A DNA stretch of 64,000 bases from NCBI GenBank assembly GCA_964372095.1, contig CAYJPV010000006.1, forward strand, positions 62,001 to 126,000, in the 5' to 3' direction. This document shows, piece by piece, positions 22,226 through 31,867 of the stretch. The notes under the pieces are model-generated. The model saw nothing but the letters and a program-made list of their open reading frames with translations, was not told the DNA's origin and made no database searches. This DNA comes from CAYJPV01 sp964372095. GTDB taxonomy: Bacteria; Acidobacteriota; Vicinamibacteria; Vicinamibacterales; JAKQTR01. Made by a program: the position numbers and the translations under genes. Every line of letters begins with the position of its first letter. The stretch's first letter is position 1.

Positions 22226-24493
22226 TCCCCCGATCCCCTCCGCCACGGCCTCCGGCGTGATCCCGAAGTGGTCCCACACCTTGCGATAGTCATCTGACGG
22301 GGCGATCCGGGGATCGCCGATGCCGATGTGCTCGAGGGCCACTCCGGCGCCGACCAGTTGCGTGGCCACGAGGGCGGCAAAGCCGCGCAATCCCGACTCG
22401 CGGTTTCCGATGAGGCCGTCTTCAACCGTCACGATTCGCAGATAACGTTCCGCGAGCCCCGGCACGAAACCCGGGTCCAGGGGCAGACCGTTGATCACGT
22501 AGACGTCCGCGCCCTGCCCGGCTTTCGCTGCCAGGTCGGCTCCTTCCGCGGCCACGAACGCCGGCGCGCCCAGCGCCAGCACCGCGGTCCTGGCACCGGC
22601 GGTCATCCGGTACGGGGTCACCGGCGTCCACGGGTCGTTCGCGTTCCACAACGGGTCGCTCGAGCCCTGCCTGGTGAGCACCGGCAGGCTGTCGCGCGGA
22701 ATCGCCACGATGTGCCCGCCCATGCCGGCGGCGGCATCGCGCACCGCGATAAACGCGCTCCGCGCATCCGCCGGCGCGTAGAACCGCCGCAGGTACGGCA
22801 AGTAGCCGATGGCGAGGTTCACCCAGTCGAGGCTCCACCCCGAAAAGTGGTCGCGGCCCGTGTTCGTCCCGACGTGGGACAGGTGCAGGATGACGTTGAG
22901 CCCGTCGTTGCCGCCCGTCAGATTCCGCTGGTACCGCCAGAACTCGAACCCTTCGCGGGCGATGCCCTCGAAGAACGCGGCGAACGTGGCGAACACGTTG
23001 ATCTGCGGCTGGCGGCTGCTGAAGGCCAGGCCGTTGGCCATGAGCGCCGCCGCCTGCTCCTGGATACTCATCTCGAACGACTGGTTGGCCGGCACGAACG
23101 ATGCCGCTTTGCCGATCTTCGTCGACGGATTCAGGTCGCACGAGACGAAGAAACAGTCCCGCGGGTACTTCCGGGCGACGGCCGCGTACGCGGCCTCGGA
23201 GCCGGCGCGCGCCGACACCGGCTTGTCCGTCCCGGGCAGCACGACGGCGGCCACGTCTGCGTCGTTCAGCACGAGGTTCGTGGTGCCGCGCGCGGCCCGC
23301 GCTTCGGTCACCACGACGCGGGCAGGCTGCGCCTGCAACGCCGCCAGGGCGGCCGTCTCGCCGGCCGTACACTGCAGCATGGGGTTCCCGAGGACCGCGG
23401 CGGCGTCCTTGCCCTTCATCCCGCCGTCGTGGTGGGCCTCGCCGCCAGGCAGGCCGTTGACGTAGAACACGCACTCCAGCATGGCGTGAACGTCGCGGAA
23501 GCTCATGAGCGAACCGGGGATCCAGATTTCTGTCGACTGATCGACCTTGTGCGTGTCCGCGAAATGCGCCACCTCCGCTTCGATACCGAACATCGTGCCC
23601 AGCGTCGAGACGGTCACCTTCCCGGCACCGGAGGAGCGGTAGCCGGTCGGGTAGATCAGTGACGGCTGGCCGGTCCGCGCCAGACGCAGCGCATCGGCGT
23701 ACGCGCCGTGCAGCGCCTGCCGGTCGTGGAGGGATCCGATCTCGATGACGGTGATGCCGAGGCTGGACACGATGGCGCGCGGGTCCTTGGGCATCACGCG
23801 CGCGGTCGTCCCGGACAGCTGAATCCCGTTGCGGTGCATGACGAACACGGTCGGGGCCCCGTGCAGGCTCGCGGCCACCAGGCCATTGAGCGCCTGGCCG
23901 GATATCCACCCGGCGTCGCCGCAGTGGCAGATCACGACCGCGTCATCGCCCTTGCGCGCCTTGAGGCCCAGCGCCTGGCCGACCGCCACCGGCACGATGG
24001 CACCCAGGCGGCCGGAGCTCAGTTCGGTGCCTCCAGGCACCCAGGACACGTGCCCGGCGATGTCCAGGCTGCGACGGAACGCGTCCACGACTCGGCCGGC
24101 CGGCAGGAATCCCAGCGCAGCCAGTGCGCTGTAGTAGCCGATGCTCGTGTGGCCGTGCTCGATGGTGAAGTGCCGTGCGTCGTAGTCGACGACGCCGAGG
24201 GTCATCAGCAGGCCCGGAATCAGTTCCAGGCCTCCGCCGAGGTGGTCGATGTCGTTCGCCTTGGCCAGCGAGACCAGCGCCTCGATGGCGATCGTCGCGG
24301 CCCGCTTCTCCAGGGCCGCCAGGGCTGTCGCATCGGCCGGGGTGAAGGCGCGCGCGCCGGGTTCGAGGCGGAACGGGAGCACCGCCGATTCGAACCGCGG
24401 CCCGAGGCAGGGCGAGGCGGACACGAGGCTGGCATTGCGGTGCATCTGTCCGGCGGCGTGACGGTCGGGCGGCGTGGAATATCCCGTGCTCAT
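22211..24493 (-). CDS. Transketolase-like thiamine-diphosphate enzyme
   Basis: The 760-residue protein has the three-domain order of transketolases. The N-terminal ThDP-binding domain has HGHTSIGYYSAL near residue 113 and the diphosphate/Mg motif CGDAGWISGQALNGLVAASLHG near 190. The pyrimidine-binding domain (about 440-620) has MSIQEQAAALMANGLA, whose Glu would activate the cofactor. The C-terminal domain starts near 640. Standard transketolase His and Arg substrate residues are not all recognisable, and the protein is longer than usual (about 660), so the sugar-phosphate substrate is uncertain. AGGAGC lies 5 nt before ATG 24493. Confidence 0.75.
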   Translation of the reverse strand: MSTGYSTPPDRHAAGQMHRNASLVSASPCLGPRFESAVLPFRLEPGARAFTPADATALAALEKRAATIAIEALVSLAKANDIDHLGGGLELIPGLLMTLGVVDYDARHFTIEHGHTSIGYYSALAALGFLPAGRVVDAFRRSLDIAGHVSWVPGGTELSSGRLGAIVPVAVGQALGLKARKGDDAVVICHCGDAGWISGQALNGLVAASLHGAPTVFVMHRNGIQLSGTTARVMPKDPRAIVSSLGITVIEIGSLHDRQALHGAYADALRLARTGQPSLIYPTGYRSSGAGKVTVSTLGTMFGIEAEVAHFADTHKVDQSTEIWIPGSLMSFRDVHAMLECVFYVNGLPGGEAHHDGGMKGKDAAAVLGNPMLQCTAGETAALAALQAQPARVVVTEARAARGTTNLVLNDADVAAVVLPGTDKPVSARAGSEAAYAAVARKYPRDCFFVSCDLNPSTKIGKAASFVPANQSFEMSIQEQAAALMANGLAFSSRQPQINVFATFAAFFEGIAREGFEFWRYQRNLTGGNDGLNVILHLSHVGTNTGRDHFSGWSLDWVNLAIGYLPYLRRFYAPADARSAFIAVRDAAAGMGGHIVAIPRDSLPVLTRQGSSDPLWNANDPWTPVTPYRMTAGARTAVLALGAPAFVAAEGADLAAKAGQGADVYVINGLPLDPGFVPGLAERYLRIVTVEDGLIGNRESGLRGFAALVATQLVGAGVALEHIGIGDPRIAPSDDYRKVWDHFGITPEAVAEGIGGDSRQ

Positions 24494-24632
24494 GGCAGCT
24501 CCTGGTAAGAAACAGGGAAGTGTAACACGTGCTCATTTGGGGCACAGGATCGCGGCGACTGGGAGATAATGTGGGCGACTGGACCGGCAGCGAACGGGCA
24601 GCCCGCCCGCCGCAGACCGGAGTCCCGCCATC

Positions 24633-25655
24633 ATGAAACATACCGTTACGCTCATTCCCGGCGACGGGATCGGTCCGGAAGTCTCGGCGGCGGTCATCCG
24701 GATTCTCAGGGCCTCCGGTGCGGATATCGAGTGGGACCGCCACGAAGCCGGCGTCCACGCGCTGGAACGGTACGGCACGACGCTGCCCCACGACCTACTC
24801 GATTCAGTCGAGCGGAACAAGGTGGCCCTGAAAGGCCCGCTGACCACGCCGATCGGCTCGGGCTTCACCAGCGTCAACGTCGGCCTGCGCAAGGCTCTCG
24901 ACCTGTTCGCCAACCTCCGCCCGGTCATCAACCTGCCAGGCGTGCCTGCGCGGTTCAGCGGTGTCGACCTGATCCTGGTGCGCGAGAACACCGAGGATTT
25001 GTACTCGGGCCTCGAGCACGAAGTGGTGCCGGGCGTGGTCGAGAGCCTGAAGATCATCACGGAGAAGGCGTCGACCCGGGTGGCCCGGTTCGCCTTCGAG
25101 TTCGCCCGGACCCACGGCCGGAAGAAGGTCACGTCGGTCCACAAGGCGAACATCATGAAGCTCAGCGACGGGCTGTTCATCGACTGCGCCCGCACGGTGG
25201 CCCGCGACTATCTGGACATTCAGTACGACGAACGTATCGTGGACGCCGCGTGCATGCACCTGGTGATGACGCCGGAGAAGTTCGACGTGCTGCTGATGCC
25301 GAATCTGTACGGCGACATCCTGTCGGACCTCTGCGCCGGACTCGTGGGAGGCCTGGGTGTCGTCGGCAGCGCCAACATGGGCACCGAGATGGCCGTGTTC
25401 GAAGCGGTCCACGGCACGGCACCCGACATCGCCGGGCGGAACCTGGCCAACCCCATGGCCCTGCTGCTGTCCGCCATCCTCATGCTGCGGCACATCGGCG
25501 AACACGCACGCGCCAACGCCATCGCCGGCGCGGTCACCCGCACGCTGTCCGAGCGCAGGGTCATGACGCGGGATCTGGGCGGCACGGCGACAACCACCGA
25601 GTTTGCCGACGCCATCTGCCGCGAGATCGAATTCGAGGAGCAGACCACAGCGTGA
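24633..25655 (+). CDS. NAD-dependent isocitrate/isopropylmalate-type dehydrogenase
   Basis: The 340-residue protein belongs to the beta-decarboxylating dehydrogenases: LIPGDGIGPEV at the start, VRENTEDLYSG (substrate loop with the isocitrate-type Asn-Thr), KANIMKLSDGLF with the catalytic Lys, and the metal-binding MPNLYGDILSDLCAG. HGTAPDIAG is the cofactor loop. The ENTEDLYSG loop fits isocitrate (or homoisocitrate) rather than isopropylmalate dehydrogenase. The likely reaction is oxidative decarboxylation of isocitrate to 2-oxoglutarate with NAD+. Its TGA overlaps the GTG start of the acyltransferase gene. Confidence 0.88.
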   Translation: MKHTVTLIPGDGIGPEVSAAVIRILRASGADIEWDRHEAGVHALERYGTTLPHDLLDSVERNKVALKGPLTTPIGSGFTSVNVGLRKALDLFANLRPVINLPGVPARFSGVDLILVRENTEDLYSGLEHEVVPGVVESLKIITEKASTRVARFAFEFARTHGRKKVTSVHKANIMKLSDGLFIDCARTVARDYLDIQYDERIVDAACMHLVMTPEKFDVLLMPNLYGDILSDLCAGLVGGLGVVGSANMGTEMAVFEAVHGTAPDIAGRNLANPMALLLSAILMLRHIGEHARANAIAGAVTRTLSERRVMTRDLGGTATTTEFADAICREIEFEEQTTA

Positions 25656-26809
25656 CCACACATCACGTCGAAGACCTCGGCGCGGCCGTCATGGCTCGTG
25701 ACGAGATTGCGCGGATCCTCCGGGAGGGCCATGGTGGCAGCCCGGTCGAGGCCCGCCAGAAGGTCGAGGAATACCTCAAAGAGCTGCAGACGAAGCAGCG
25801 GTACCATTTCTACCGGGCGCTGCAGCATCCGCTCTACCCGATCTTCCGCAAGATCACGACGATCGTCGAGAACCCGGACTCACCGAGGCGGGCGGCGAAG
25901 GCCGGCCGTGTCGTGTACGTCTCGAACCACAAGAGCCATACCGACTACCTGGTGGAACTCGTGGCCCTCGACGACCTCGGCATCCGGCCGCCGCTCATCG
26001 CCGCCGGCATCAACCTGTTCGGCGGGCCGCTTGGCCTGATTCACCGCCACGTCACCGGCGCCATTCCGATCCGCCGTGCCACGAAGGACCCGATCTACCT
26101 GCTGACACTGAAGGCGTACATCGCCGAAGTCCTCAAGCGGCACGACCTGTTCTTCTACCCGGAAGGCGGCCGCACGTACAGCGGCGAGATCAAGCCGCTC
26201 AAGACCGGGCTGCTGCACGCGTCCCTGCAGGCCGGGCAGAAGGGCATCCTGCTGGTGCCGGCGGCCATCGCGTACGACCTCGTCCTCGAAGACCGGGCCC
26301 TGGCGCGCCAGGGCGGCGTGAAACGCCGTCAGCGTCCTTTCACGGCTGAACTCGCCGAGATGATGACCATGGCCGTCGGTTACCGGACCCGCGCGTTCAT
26401 CTCGTTCGGGGATCCGATTCCGCTGGACGACTACCCGGGCGACTCGCGCAAAGACGTGCTGGAACTGGCCCACCGGACACGTGAAGTCATGGGCCGGCTC
26501 TACAAGGTCCTGCCGACGGCGCTCGTGGCCATGGCGATGAAGCCGTCGATGACGGCGGTTGACCTCGAGAGCGCCGTCGCCGTGCTGATCGAACGCCTCG
26601 AGACGGCGCAGGCCAACCTGTCGGTCCACGACGCCAGGCGGGCCGTCGAAGAAGGGGTCGCCGCCCTGAGAAAACGCGGGGTCCTGCACAAGACCGGCAA
26701 CCGTCTCCGCGTCCGCGAGCGGTCGGTGCTGCGTTATTATGCGCGGACGATCCAGCACCTGCTTCCACCGTCATCCTCTTCTCCGGCAGCCGACGCCGAC
26801 AGGACCTGA
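25652..26809 (+). CDS. Glycerol-3-phosphate acyltransferase (PlsB-like, short form)
   Basis: The 385-residue protein has acyltransferase motifs: block I HKSHTD (HX4D) near residue 92, and block III FYPEGGRTYSGEIKPLKTG near 170. PlsB-like enzymes acylate glycerol-3-phosphate at position 1, starting phospholipid synthesis at the inner face of the membrane. It is about half the length of E. coli PlsB, so the regulatory C-terminal half is missing, as in related short bacterial and eukaryotic-like members. GTG 25652 forms a GTGA overlap with the dehydrogenase stop. Proline dehydrogenase follows 2 bp later, suggesting a three-gene transcript. Confidence 0.83.
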   Translation: MTTHHVEDLGAAVMARDEIARILREGHGGSPVEARQKVEEYLKELQTKQRYHFYRALQHPLYPIFRKITTIVENPDSPRRAAKAGRVVYVSNHKSHTDYLVELVALDDLGIRPPLIAAGINLFGGPLGLIHRHVTGAIPIRRATKDPIYLLTLKAYIAEVLKRHDLFFYPEGGRTYSGEIKPLKTGLLHASLQAGQKGILLVPAAIAYDLVLEDRALARQGGVKRRQRPFTAELAEMMTMAVGYRTRAFISFGDPIPLDDYPGDSRKDVLELAHRTREVMGRLYKVLPTALVAMAMKPSMTAVDLESAVAVLIERLETAQANLSVHDARRAVEEGVAALRKRGVLHKTGNRLRVRERSVLRYYARTIQHLLPPSSSSPAADADRT

Positions 26810-26811
26810 CC

Positions 26812-27886
26812 ATGCTTGATGCCCTCTCGAAGTCGTTCTTCCACGCCCTGGCCCGCAGCAAGAACCTCGAACAACTGGCCTCCCGGATCGGCATGGCCAA
26901 GCCCACCAGCTTCGCTCGCCGGTTCATCGCCGGAGAGACGGCCGACGAGGCCATCGAAGGCGCCCGGGCCATCCAGAAGCAAGGTATGCTTCTCACCCTC
27001 GATCAGCTGGGCGAGAGCATCACCACGCTCGCCGAGGCTGAGGTCGCGACGAAGGTGTACCTCACGCTGATCGAGAAGATCCTGGCCGCAGGTATCGATC
27101 GCAACATCTCGGTGAAACCCACGCAACTGGGCCTGGACATCGACCAGGCCGTCTGCGTGCAGAACGTCCGGCGCATTCTGGACCTGGCGAAGCAGCACGA
27201 TTTTTTCGTGCGCATCGACATGGAGAACACGCCCTACATCCAGAAGACGCTCGACATGTTCGGCAGTGTGTGGGCCGACGGGTACCGCAACGCCGGCGTC
27301 GTGCTGCAGTCGGCCGTGTTCCGATCGGAAGACGACGCCCGGGCGGTATCCCGGATGGGCGCGCGGGTGCGGCTCGTGAAAGGCGCCTACAAGGAACCGG
27401 CGGCCTTGGCCCACCCAGCCCACGGCGCCGGGGGCGCGGCGTGAAATACGGGGAATTAGGTGGGGGGGNNNNNNNNNNGGGGGGTTATCCTGGTTGGGGG
27501 GGGGGGGGGGGCGCGTTAATGGCGCCAACACGCACCCGGCGGCGTTGCCCCCCCTGGCCATGGCCGACGTGGACGCGGCTTACATCCGGATCATGAAGGT
27601 GCTGCTGACCGAAGGAACCTACCCGGCGATCGCCACGCACGACCCGAAGATGATCGAGGCGACCAAGGCGTTCGCCAGGGAGCAGGGCATCGCGCCGGAT
27701 CGCTACGAATTCCAGATGCTCTACGGGATCCGCCGGGACCTGCAGGCCGGACTCGTGGCTGACGGCTATCGCATGCGGGTCTACGTGCCGTTCGGCAAGC
27801 AGTGGTTCCCGTACTTCATGCGCCGCCTGGGTGAACGCCCGGCGAACGTGGGGTTCGTGCTGCGGGGGATTCTGGGGGAAAAATAG
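26812..27886 (+). CDS. Proline dehydrogenase, interrupted by an assembly gap
   Basis: Residues 1-203 (to 27420) carry the FAD-binding barrel of monofunctional ProDH, including NISVKPTQLGLDID, FFVRIDMENT and RLVKGAYKEPA. The same frame resumes at ATGGCCGAC (27560) with ADVDAAYIRIMKVLL, THDPKMI, YEFQMLYGIRRDLQ and VYVPFG, ending at 27886. Between them lie 139 bp of low-complexity sequence and 10 Ns; the right flank repeats the left one with errors. Joining 27420 to 27560 gives about 311 residues, the normal size. The enzyme oxidises proline to pyrroline-5-carboxylate and passes electrons to quinone. The break is an artefact in my reading, not a real pseudogene. Confidence 0.85.
27421..27559. 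other. Assembly gap with duplicated, error-rich flanks
   Basis: Ns occupy 27469-27478. The right flank from about 27538 (CGGCGGCGTTGCCCC) is a corrupted copy of the left flank from about 27399 (CGGCGGCCTTGGCCC). The G homopolymers beside the Ns look like read-end errors. The true contigs probably overlap here, so no sequence is missing. Confidence 0.8.
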
Positions 27887-27962
27887 GGATTGGGGATTAG
27901 GGATTGGGGATTGGGGAAGAACTCTGGATGTCCCCAACCCCCAACCCCCAACCCCCAACCCC
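27884..27962. repeat. Two heptamer tracts, GGGGATT type and CCCCAAC type
   Basis: 27884-27918 holds five 7-bp units alternating TAGGGAT and TGGGGAT; the first unit supplies the proline dehydrogenase TAG stop. 27932-27962 holds 4.4 units of CCCCAAC, ending 2 bp before the stop codon of the convergent TolB-like gene. CCCCAAT/CCCCAAC-like heptamers resemble the STRR repeats known from filamentous cyanobacteria. Confidence 0.9.
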
Positions 27963-27964
27963 AG

Positions 27965-29038
27965 CTATTTCCACTCCGCAATGAACACGTTCGTGTCGCC
28001 CTCTTTCGCCGAGTAGCGGTTCGAGGCGAACACGAGGTGTTTGCCGTCGGGCGAGAACATCGGGAATCCGTCAAACGTGTCGTTGTACGTGATCCGCTCC
28101 AGCCCCGTCCCGTCCACGTTGATCAGGAACAACTCGAAGTCACGCCCGCTCGGGTTGTGTGCATTCGACGAAAAGATGATCTTCTTGTCGTCCGGCGTGA
28201 AGAACGGCGCGAAACTGGCTGCGCCGAGCGAGGTCACCTGCCGCAGGTTCGACCCGTCGTCGTTCATGACGAAGATCTCGAGGGCGGTCGGCCGCCAGAG
28301 CGACTTGCTCAGCAGGGCACGGTAATCATCCAGTTCGCCCGCCTTCAGCGTGCGGCCGCGGTAGACAATCTGCTTCCCGGAGTGCGAGAAGAACGGGCCG
28401 CCGTCCGGGCCTTCCCGATGCGTGAGCCGGCGAACGTCGGTGCCGTCGCCGTTCATGGAGTAGATCTCCATGTCGCCGTCGCGGACGCTCGTGAAGACGA
28501 TGCGGCCGTCTTTCCGGACGGTGGCTTCGGCGTCGTACCCCGGCGTGGTCGTCAGCGCCTGCACGTTCGAGCCGTCGGCGTTGGCCTTGTAGATGTCGTA
28601 CTCCGCGTAGATGGGCCACACGTACCCCATCGAGAAGTCCGGCACCGGCGGGCACTGGGGTCCGCCCTTGAAGGTCGAGGCGTAAATCACGTGCTGGTGG
28701 TCGGGCATGTAGTACGCACAGGTCGTGCGGCCGCCCTGGCTGACACGTGTCACGTCCGACCCGTCGATGTTCATCGTGTAGATCTGGTCGCACCCGCCGT
28801 CACGGGTCGCCTGGAACGCCAGCCGACGGCCGTCGAACGAGAAGTACGCCTCGGCGTTCTCGCCCCCGAACGTCAACTGCCGGACGTTGGCCAGATGGAC
28901 TTCTTTCGCGATCGACGGGACGGCCTTCGCCGGTGACGCGGCAGACTGCCCGGGTCTGGCCCCTTCTCCGCCCACGACAACGGTGAGACCTGCGGCAGCC
29001 ACCAGCACCGCCAGGAAATACAGAGACAGCTTTCGCAC
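27965..29038 (-). CDS. Secreted TolB-like beta-propeller protein
   Basis: The 357-residue protein has an N-terminal signal helix (KLSLYFLAVLVAAAGLTVVV) and then about six PD40/WD40-like TolB blades, each with a pattern such as FSFDGRRLAFQATRDG or FSPDGKHLVFASNR and an IYxMNxDGSDxxR strand. Such propellers bind peptides or act as periplasmic scaffolds; no enzyme site is visible. GTG 29038 has GGAGGA 9 nt upstream, and the open frame further upstream is an antisense shadow of the CCA gene. The stop adjoins a CCCCAAC repeat tract. Confidence 0.83.
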   Translation of the reverse strand: MRKLSLYFLAVLVAAAGLTVVVGGEGARPGQSAASPAKAVPSIAKEVHLANVRQLTFGGENAEAYFSFDGRRLAFQATRDGGCDQIYTMNIDGSDVTRVSQGGRTTCAYYMPDHQHVIYASTFKGGPQCPPVPDFSMGYVWPIYAEYDIYKANADGSNVQALTTTPGYDAEATVRKDGRIVFTSVRDGDMEIYSMNGDGTDVRRLTHREGPDGGPFFSHSGKQIVYRGRTLKAGELDDYRALLSKSLWRPTALEIFVMNDDGSNLRQVTSLGAASFAPFFTPDDKKIIFSSNAHNPSGRDFELFLINVDGTGLERITYNDTFDGFPMFSPDGKHLVFASNRYSAKEGDTNVFIAEWK

Positions 29039-29122
29039 GAGGTTATGTCCTCCAGTGAACGAGCGTGAGGTGCCCAAAGGAGTATCATCGCAACTCGGGG
29101 CGTTCCCCGCAAGCCGACACCG

Positions 29123-30493
29123 ATGACCCCACCCCTCACCGCTCCAGGCCGGGCCCGCCAGCTCGCCGCCGCCGTCCAGGCGGCCGGTGGCCGCGCCCTG
29201 ATCGTTGGCGGCTGGGTTCGCGACGCCCTGCTGGACCTGCCCTCGACGGACGACGTCGACATGGAGGTGTACGGACTCGCGCCGGAGACCCTGCGCGGGG
29301 TGCTCGAGACCTTCGGGCGTGTCGATGCGGTGGGCGAGAGCTTCACCGTCTACAAGGTCGGCGGCTACGACGTCGCTCTGCCCCGCCGCGATTCCAAGGT
29401 CGGCAGGGGCCACCGGGGCTTCGAGGTGGTGGGTGATCCGTTCATGCCCCTGACCGAGGCGGTGCGGCGCCGCGACTTCACCATCAACGCGCTGCTGTAC
29501 GATCCGCTGACCGGCGAGATCCTCGACTTCGTCGGCGGGCGACGCGACCTGGACGCCCGCGTGTTGCGCGCCGTCGATCCGGACACGTTCGGGGACGACA
29601 GCCTGCGGGTGCTGCGGGGCCTGCAGTTCGCAGCGCGCTTCGACCTGTCGATGGAACCGGCCACCCGCGCGCTGTGCGCCGCCCTCTCCCTCGACGACCT
29701 GGCCAGCGAACGGATCTACACCGAACTGGAGAAACTGCTCTGGCGGGCGCGGCGGCCGTCCATCGGCCTGGCGCTGGGCCTGGAGCTCGGGATGATCGCC
29801 CGCCTGTTCCCTGAACTCCACGCACTGGTGGGATGTCCGCAAGAACCCGACTGGCACCCCGAGGGTGACGTCTGGACGCACACGCTCATGGTCATCGACC
29901 GGGCACGGTCGGCCGTCGAGGCACTCGACCGCGGCCAGGCCCTGGCCGTCCTGCTCGGTGCCGTCTGCCATGACTTCGGCAAGCCGGCAACAACGGCCGT
30001 GATCGACGGCCGCATCCGATCGCCAAATCACGAGGCGGCTGGCGTGGCACCCGCAACGGCGTTCCTCGATCGGCTCCGCGTCCACACGATCGGCGACGTG
30101 GACGTACGCAGGCAGGTGCTCGGGATGGTCCAGTACCACCTGGCGCCCGGGATGTGGCACAAGGCGACGTCTTCCGTCTCGGACGGCGCGTTCCGGAGAC
30201 TCGCACTGAAGGTCGATTTGGAACTGCTGGCCGTGCTCGCACGGGCGGATTGCGTCGGGCGCGCAGGCGACTTCGACTGCTCGGCGATGGACTGGTTCCT
30301 GCAACGGGCCCGGGCCCTGGGCGTCGAGCATCGCCCCCCGGCCCCCATCCTGATGGGCCGCCACGTGCTGGCGCTCGGCCTTCGTCCTGGCCCCGAGGTT
30401 GGCCGCCTGCTCAAGGCCGTCTACGAACGCCAGCTGGACGGAACGGTCACGTCGCTCGACGAGGCCATCGATGCCGCCCGCGCGCTGCTCTAG
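29123..30493 (+). CDS. CCA tRNA nucleotidyltransferase / poly(A) polymerase family with HD domain
   Basis: The 456-residue protein has a nucleotidyltransferase head with GGWVRDALLDLPSTDDVDMEVYG (metal-binding DxD), the RRRDFTINALLYD motif, and the RVLRGLQFAARFDLSMEP neck. A C-terminal HD phosphohydrolase domain shows VWTHTL and CHDFGKP. It would add or repair the 3' CCA end of tRNAs; the HD domain gives extra phosphatase or phosphodiesterase activity as in E. coli Cca. The protein is cytosolic. Its stop overlaps by 4 bp the stop of the convergent epimerase gene. Confidence 0.9.
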   Translation: MTPPLTAPGRARQLAAAVQAAGGRALIVGGWVRDALLDLPSTDDVDMEVYGLAPETLRGVLETFGRVDAVGESFTVYKVGGYDVALPRRDSKVGRGHRGFEVVGDPFMPLTEAVRRRDFTINALLYDPLTGEILDFVGGRRDLDARVLRAVDPDTFGDDSLRVLRGLQFAARFDLSMEPATRALCAALSLDDLASERIYTELEKLLWRARRPSIGLALGLELGMIARLFPELHALVGCPQEPDWHPEGDVWTHTLMVIDRARSAVEALDRGQALAVLLGAVCHDFGKPATTAVIDGRIRSPNHEAAGVAPATAFLDRLRVHTIGDVDVRRQVLGMVQYHLAPGMWHKATSSVSDGAFRRLALKVDLELLAVLARADCVGRAGDFDCSAMDWFLQRARALGVEHRPPAPILMGRHVLALGLRPGPEVGRLLKAVYERQLDGTVTSLDEAIDAARALL

Positions 30494-31407
30494 CGCTCCG
30501 ATTCCGCGCCGCGGCGCCACTCTTCGAACAGGTTCGACACGTTGGCGGTAATCGACCTGAACTCCGGCTCCCATCCCAACGCCCGGGATCGGGGACTGCG
30601 CACAACCTGGTCGAGCGTGATCGCGTCGGCGAAGGGCCCCTGTTTGGTCCGGGCTTCTTCAATCGGGATGTGGCGCACGTCGGGCCGGTGCCTCATATGG
30701 GACGAAATCGCCTCGACAATGTCCACGACCCGTTCGTCGCTGTCGTCGGTGGCATGGAACACACCCGACGCGCCCGGTGTGGCCGCGATCCGCAGGTAGA
30801 GGTTAGCCAGGTCGCGCTGGTACACGAGAGGCCAGCGGTTCTGGCCGGTGCCCACGACGCGGACCAGGCCGTTCGACGCATCCTTCAGCAGGTCGCCAAC
30901 GATGCCCCGCGACCCGCCGAAGACAATGCCTGGCCGAACCACGGCCGTCCGCAGACCGTCGCTGGACGCGTCCAGCACGAACTGCTCCACGGCCGGGCGC
31001 CAGGACACCAACGACGCCGGAGCCAGAATGGCATCTTCGCCGGCCGGGACCGCGGTGGCGCCAATGACCCAGATGCCGGACGTGTAGATGACGGCCGCCT
31101 GGTGCCCGTCGGCCGCCGCCTGCCGCCCTGCGGCGATCAGCGTTTCGGCCGCACCACGGTCGACAGCGGGTCCCCGTGCGGACGACTCGAAGGCCGTGTG
31201 CACGAACAGGTCAAAACCCTTCAGTTGCCCCGCCCAGGTGGCTGGCTCAGCCAGATCCGCCGCCAGGACCGACACCCGGTCCGAGAACGTCGCGGGGAGC
31301 CGGGCGGGGTTTCTGACCAGCGCCGTCACATCGTGGCCAGCGCGTACGAACGTATCCAGAACGGACTCGCCGATGTAGCCCGTTGCTCCTGTCAGAAGAA
31401 CTCTCAT
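30490..31407 (-). CDS. NAD(P)-dependent epimerase/dehydratase-family protein
   Basis: The 305-residue Rossmann-fold protein begins MRVLLTGATGYIGESV, the TGxxGxxG dinucleotide-binding motif of extended short-chain dehydrogenases. A downstream YTSGIWVIG sits where the Ser/Tyr-x3-Lys site is expected, but no clear YxxxK is visible. It may therefore be an atypical (NmrA- or SDR-A5-like) member. Substrate unknown. ATG 31407 is preferred over a GTG 12 bp upstream because the Rossmann strand starts there. It is convergent with the CCA-adding enzyme gene. Confidence 0.75.
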   Translation of the reverse strand: MRVLLTGATGYIGESVLDTFVRAGHDVTALVRNPARLPATFSDRVSVLAADLAEPATWAGQLKGFDLFVHTAFESSARGPAVDRGAAETLIAAGRQAAADGHQAAVIYTSGIWVIGATAVPAGEDAILAPASLVSWRPAVEQFVLDASSDGLRTAVVRPGIVFGGSRGIVGDLLKDASNGLVRVVGTGQNRWPLVYQRDLANLYLRIAATPGASGVFHATDDSDERVVDIVEAISSHMRHRPDVRHIPIEEARTKQGPFADAITLDQVVRSPRSRALGWEPEFRSITANVSNLFEEWRRGAESER

Positions 31408-31564
31408 ACCGGTAGGCACCTGATATACAGCTTACGGCACCCGCGACGGCCTGACCATCTCCATCCGCAGCCTGCGCCGAACCGTGTATCGACTTGGTCA
31501 CGCTAGCAAGAATCCTGCCCGAGCGGGTTGCAGGTCTCGCGAGCGATGTGGCACAATCTTTGTC

Positions 31565-31855
31565 ATGCCTGATGAATATGGAACCGGCCCCGGTGACGAC
31601 ACGGGCCAGATGAGCCCGACCCCCGTCCCTGAGGCCCCGGTGCCCCCGGCCGTCCAGCGTTTCGAGTCCTGTCGCTGGCGGCAGGCGGTTGAGGATACGA
31701 CGCCGGCGCACTGCACGCACCGCGACGTCATCACGATTGCGGGAGTCCAGACCTTCAGCCCCGAAGCGTGGTGCCCGGACTGCGAGTATTACAAGATCAA
31801 ACGGACGCCACGCAAACGCCCGGCCCCCCCGCCCCAGGACAACTACTACTACTAG
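31565..31855 (+). CDS. Small Cys-containing hypothetical protein
   Basis: The 96-residue protein starts at ATG 31565 with an acidic, Pro-rich N-terminal half (about 1-35). A segment with CRWR, HCTHRD and WCPDCEYYKIK follows at about 40-80; the Cys/His spacing could bind zinc. It ends in a basic, Pro-rich tail and three Tyr residues. I do not recognise a family. No strong ribosome site is seen. It lies alone between two minus-strand genes; the coding call rests on the Cys pattern and codon bias and is moderately sure. Confidence 0.55.
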   Translation: MPDEYGTGPGDDTGQMSPTPVPEAPVPPAVQRFESCRWRQAVEDTTPAHCTHRDVITIAGVQTFSPEAWCPDCEYYKIKRTPRKRPAPPPQDNYYY

Positions 31856-31867
31856 GCGCCCGGACGC

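Noticed and set aside
26812..27444. Proline dehydrogenase as a true truncated pseudogene.
   Set aside because: The break coincides with Ns and a corrupted duplicate; collapsing the duplicate restores the frame.
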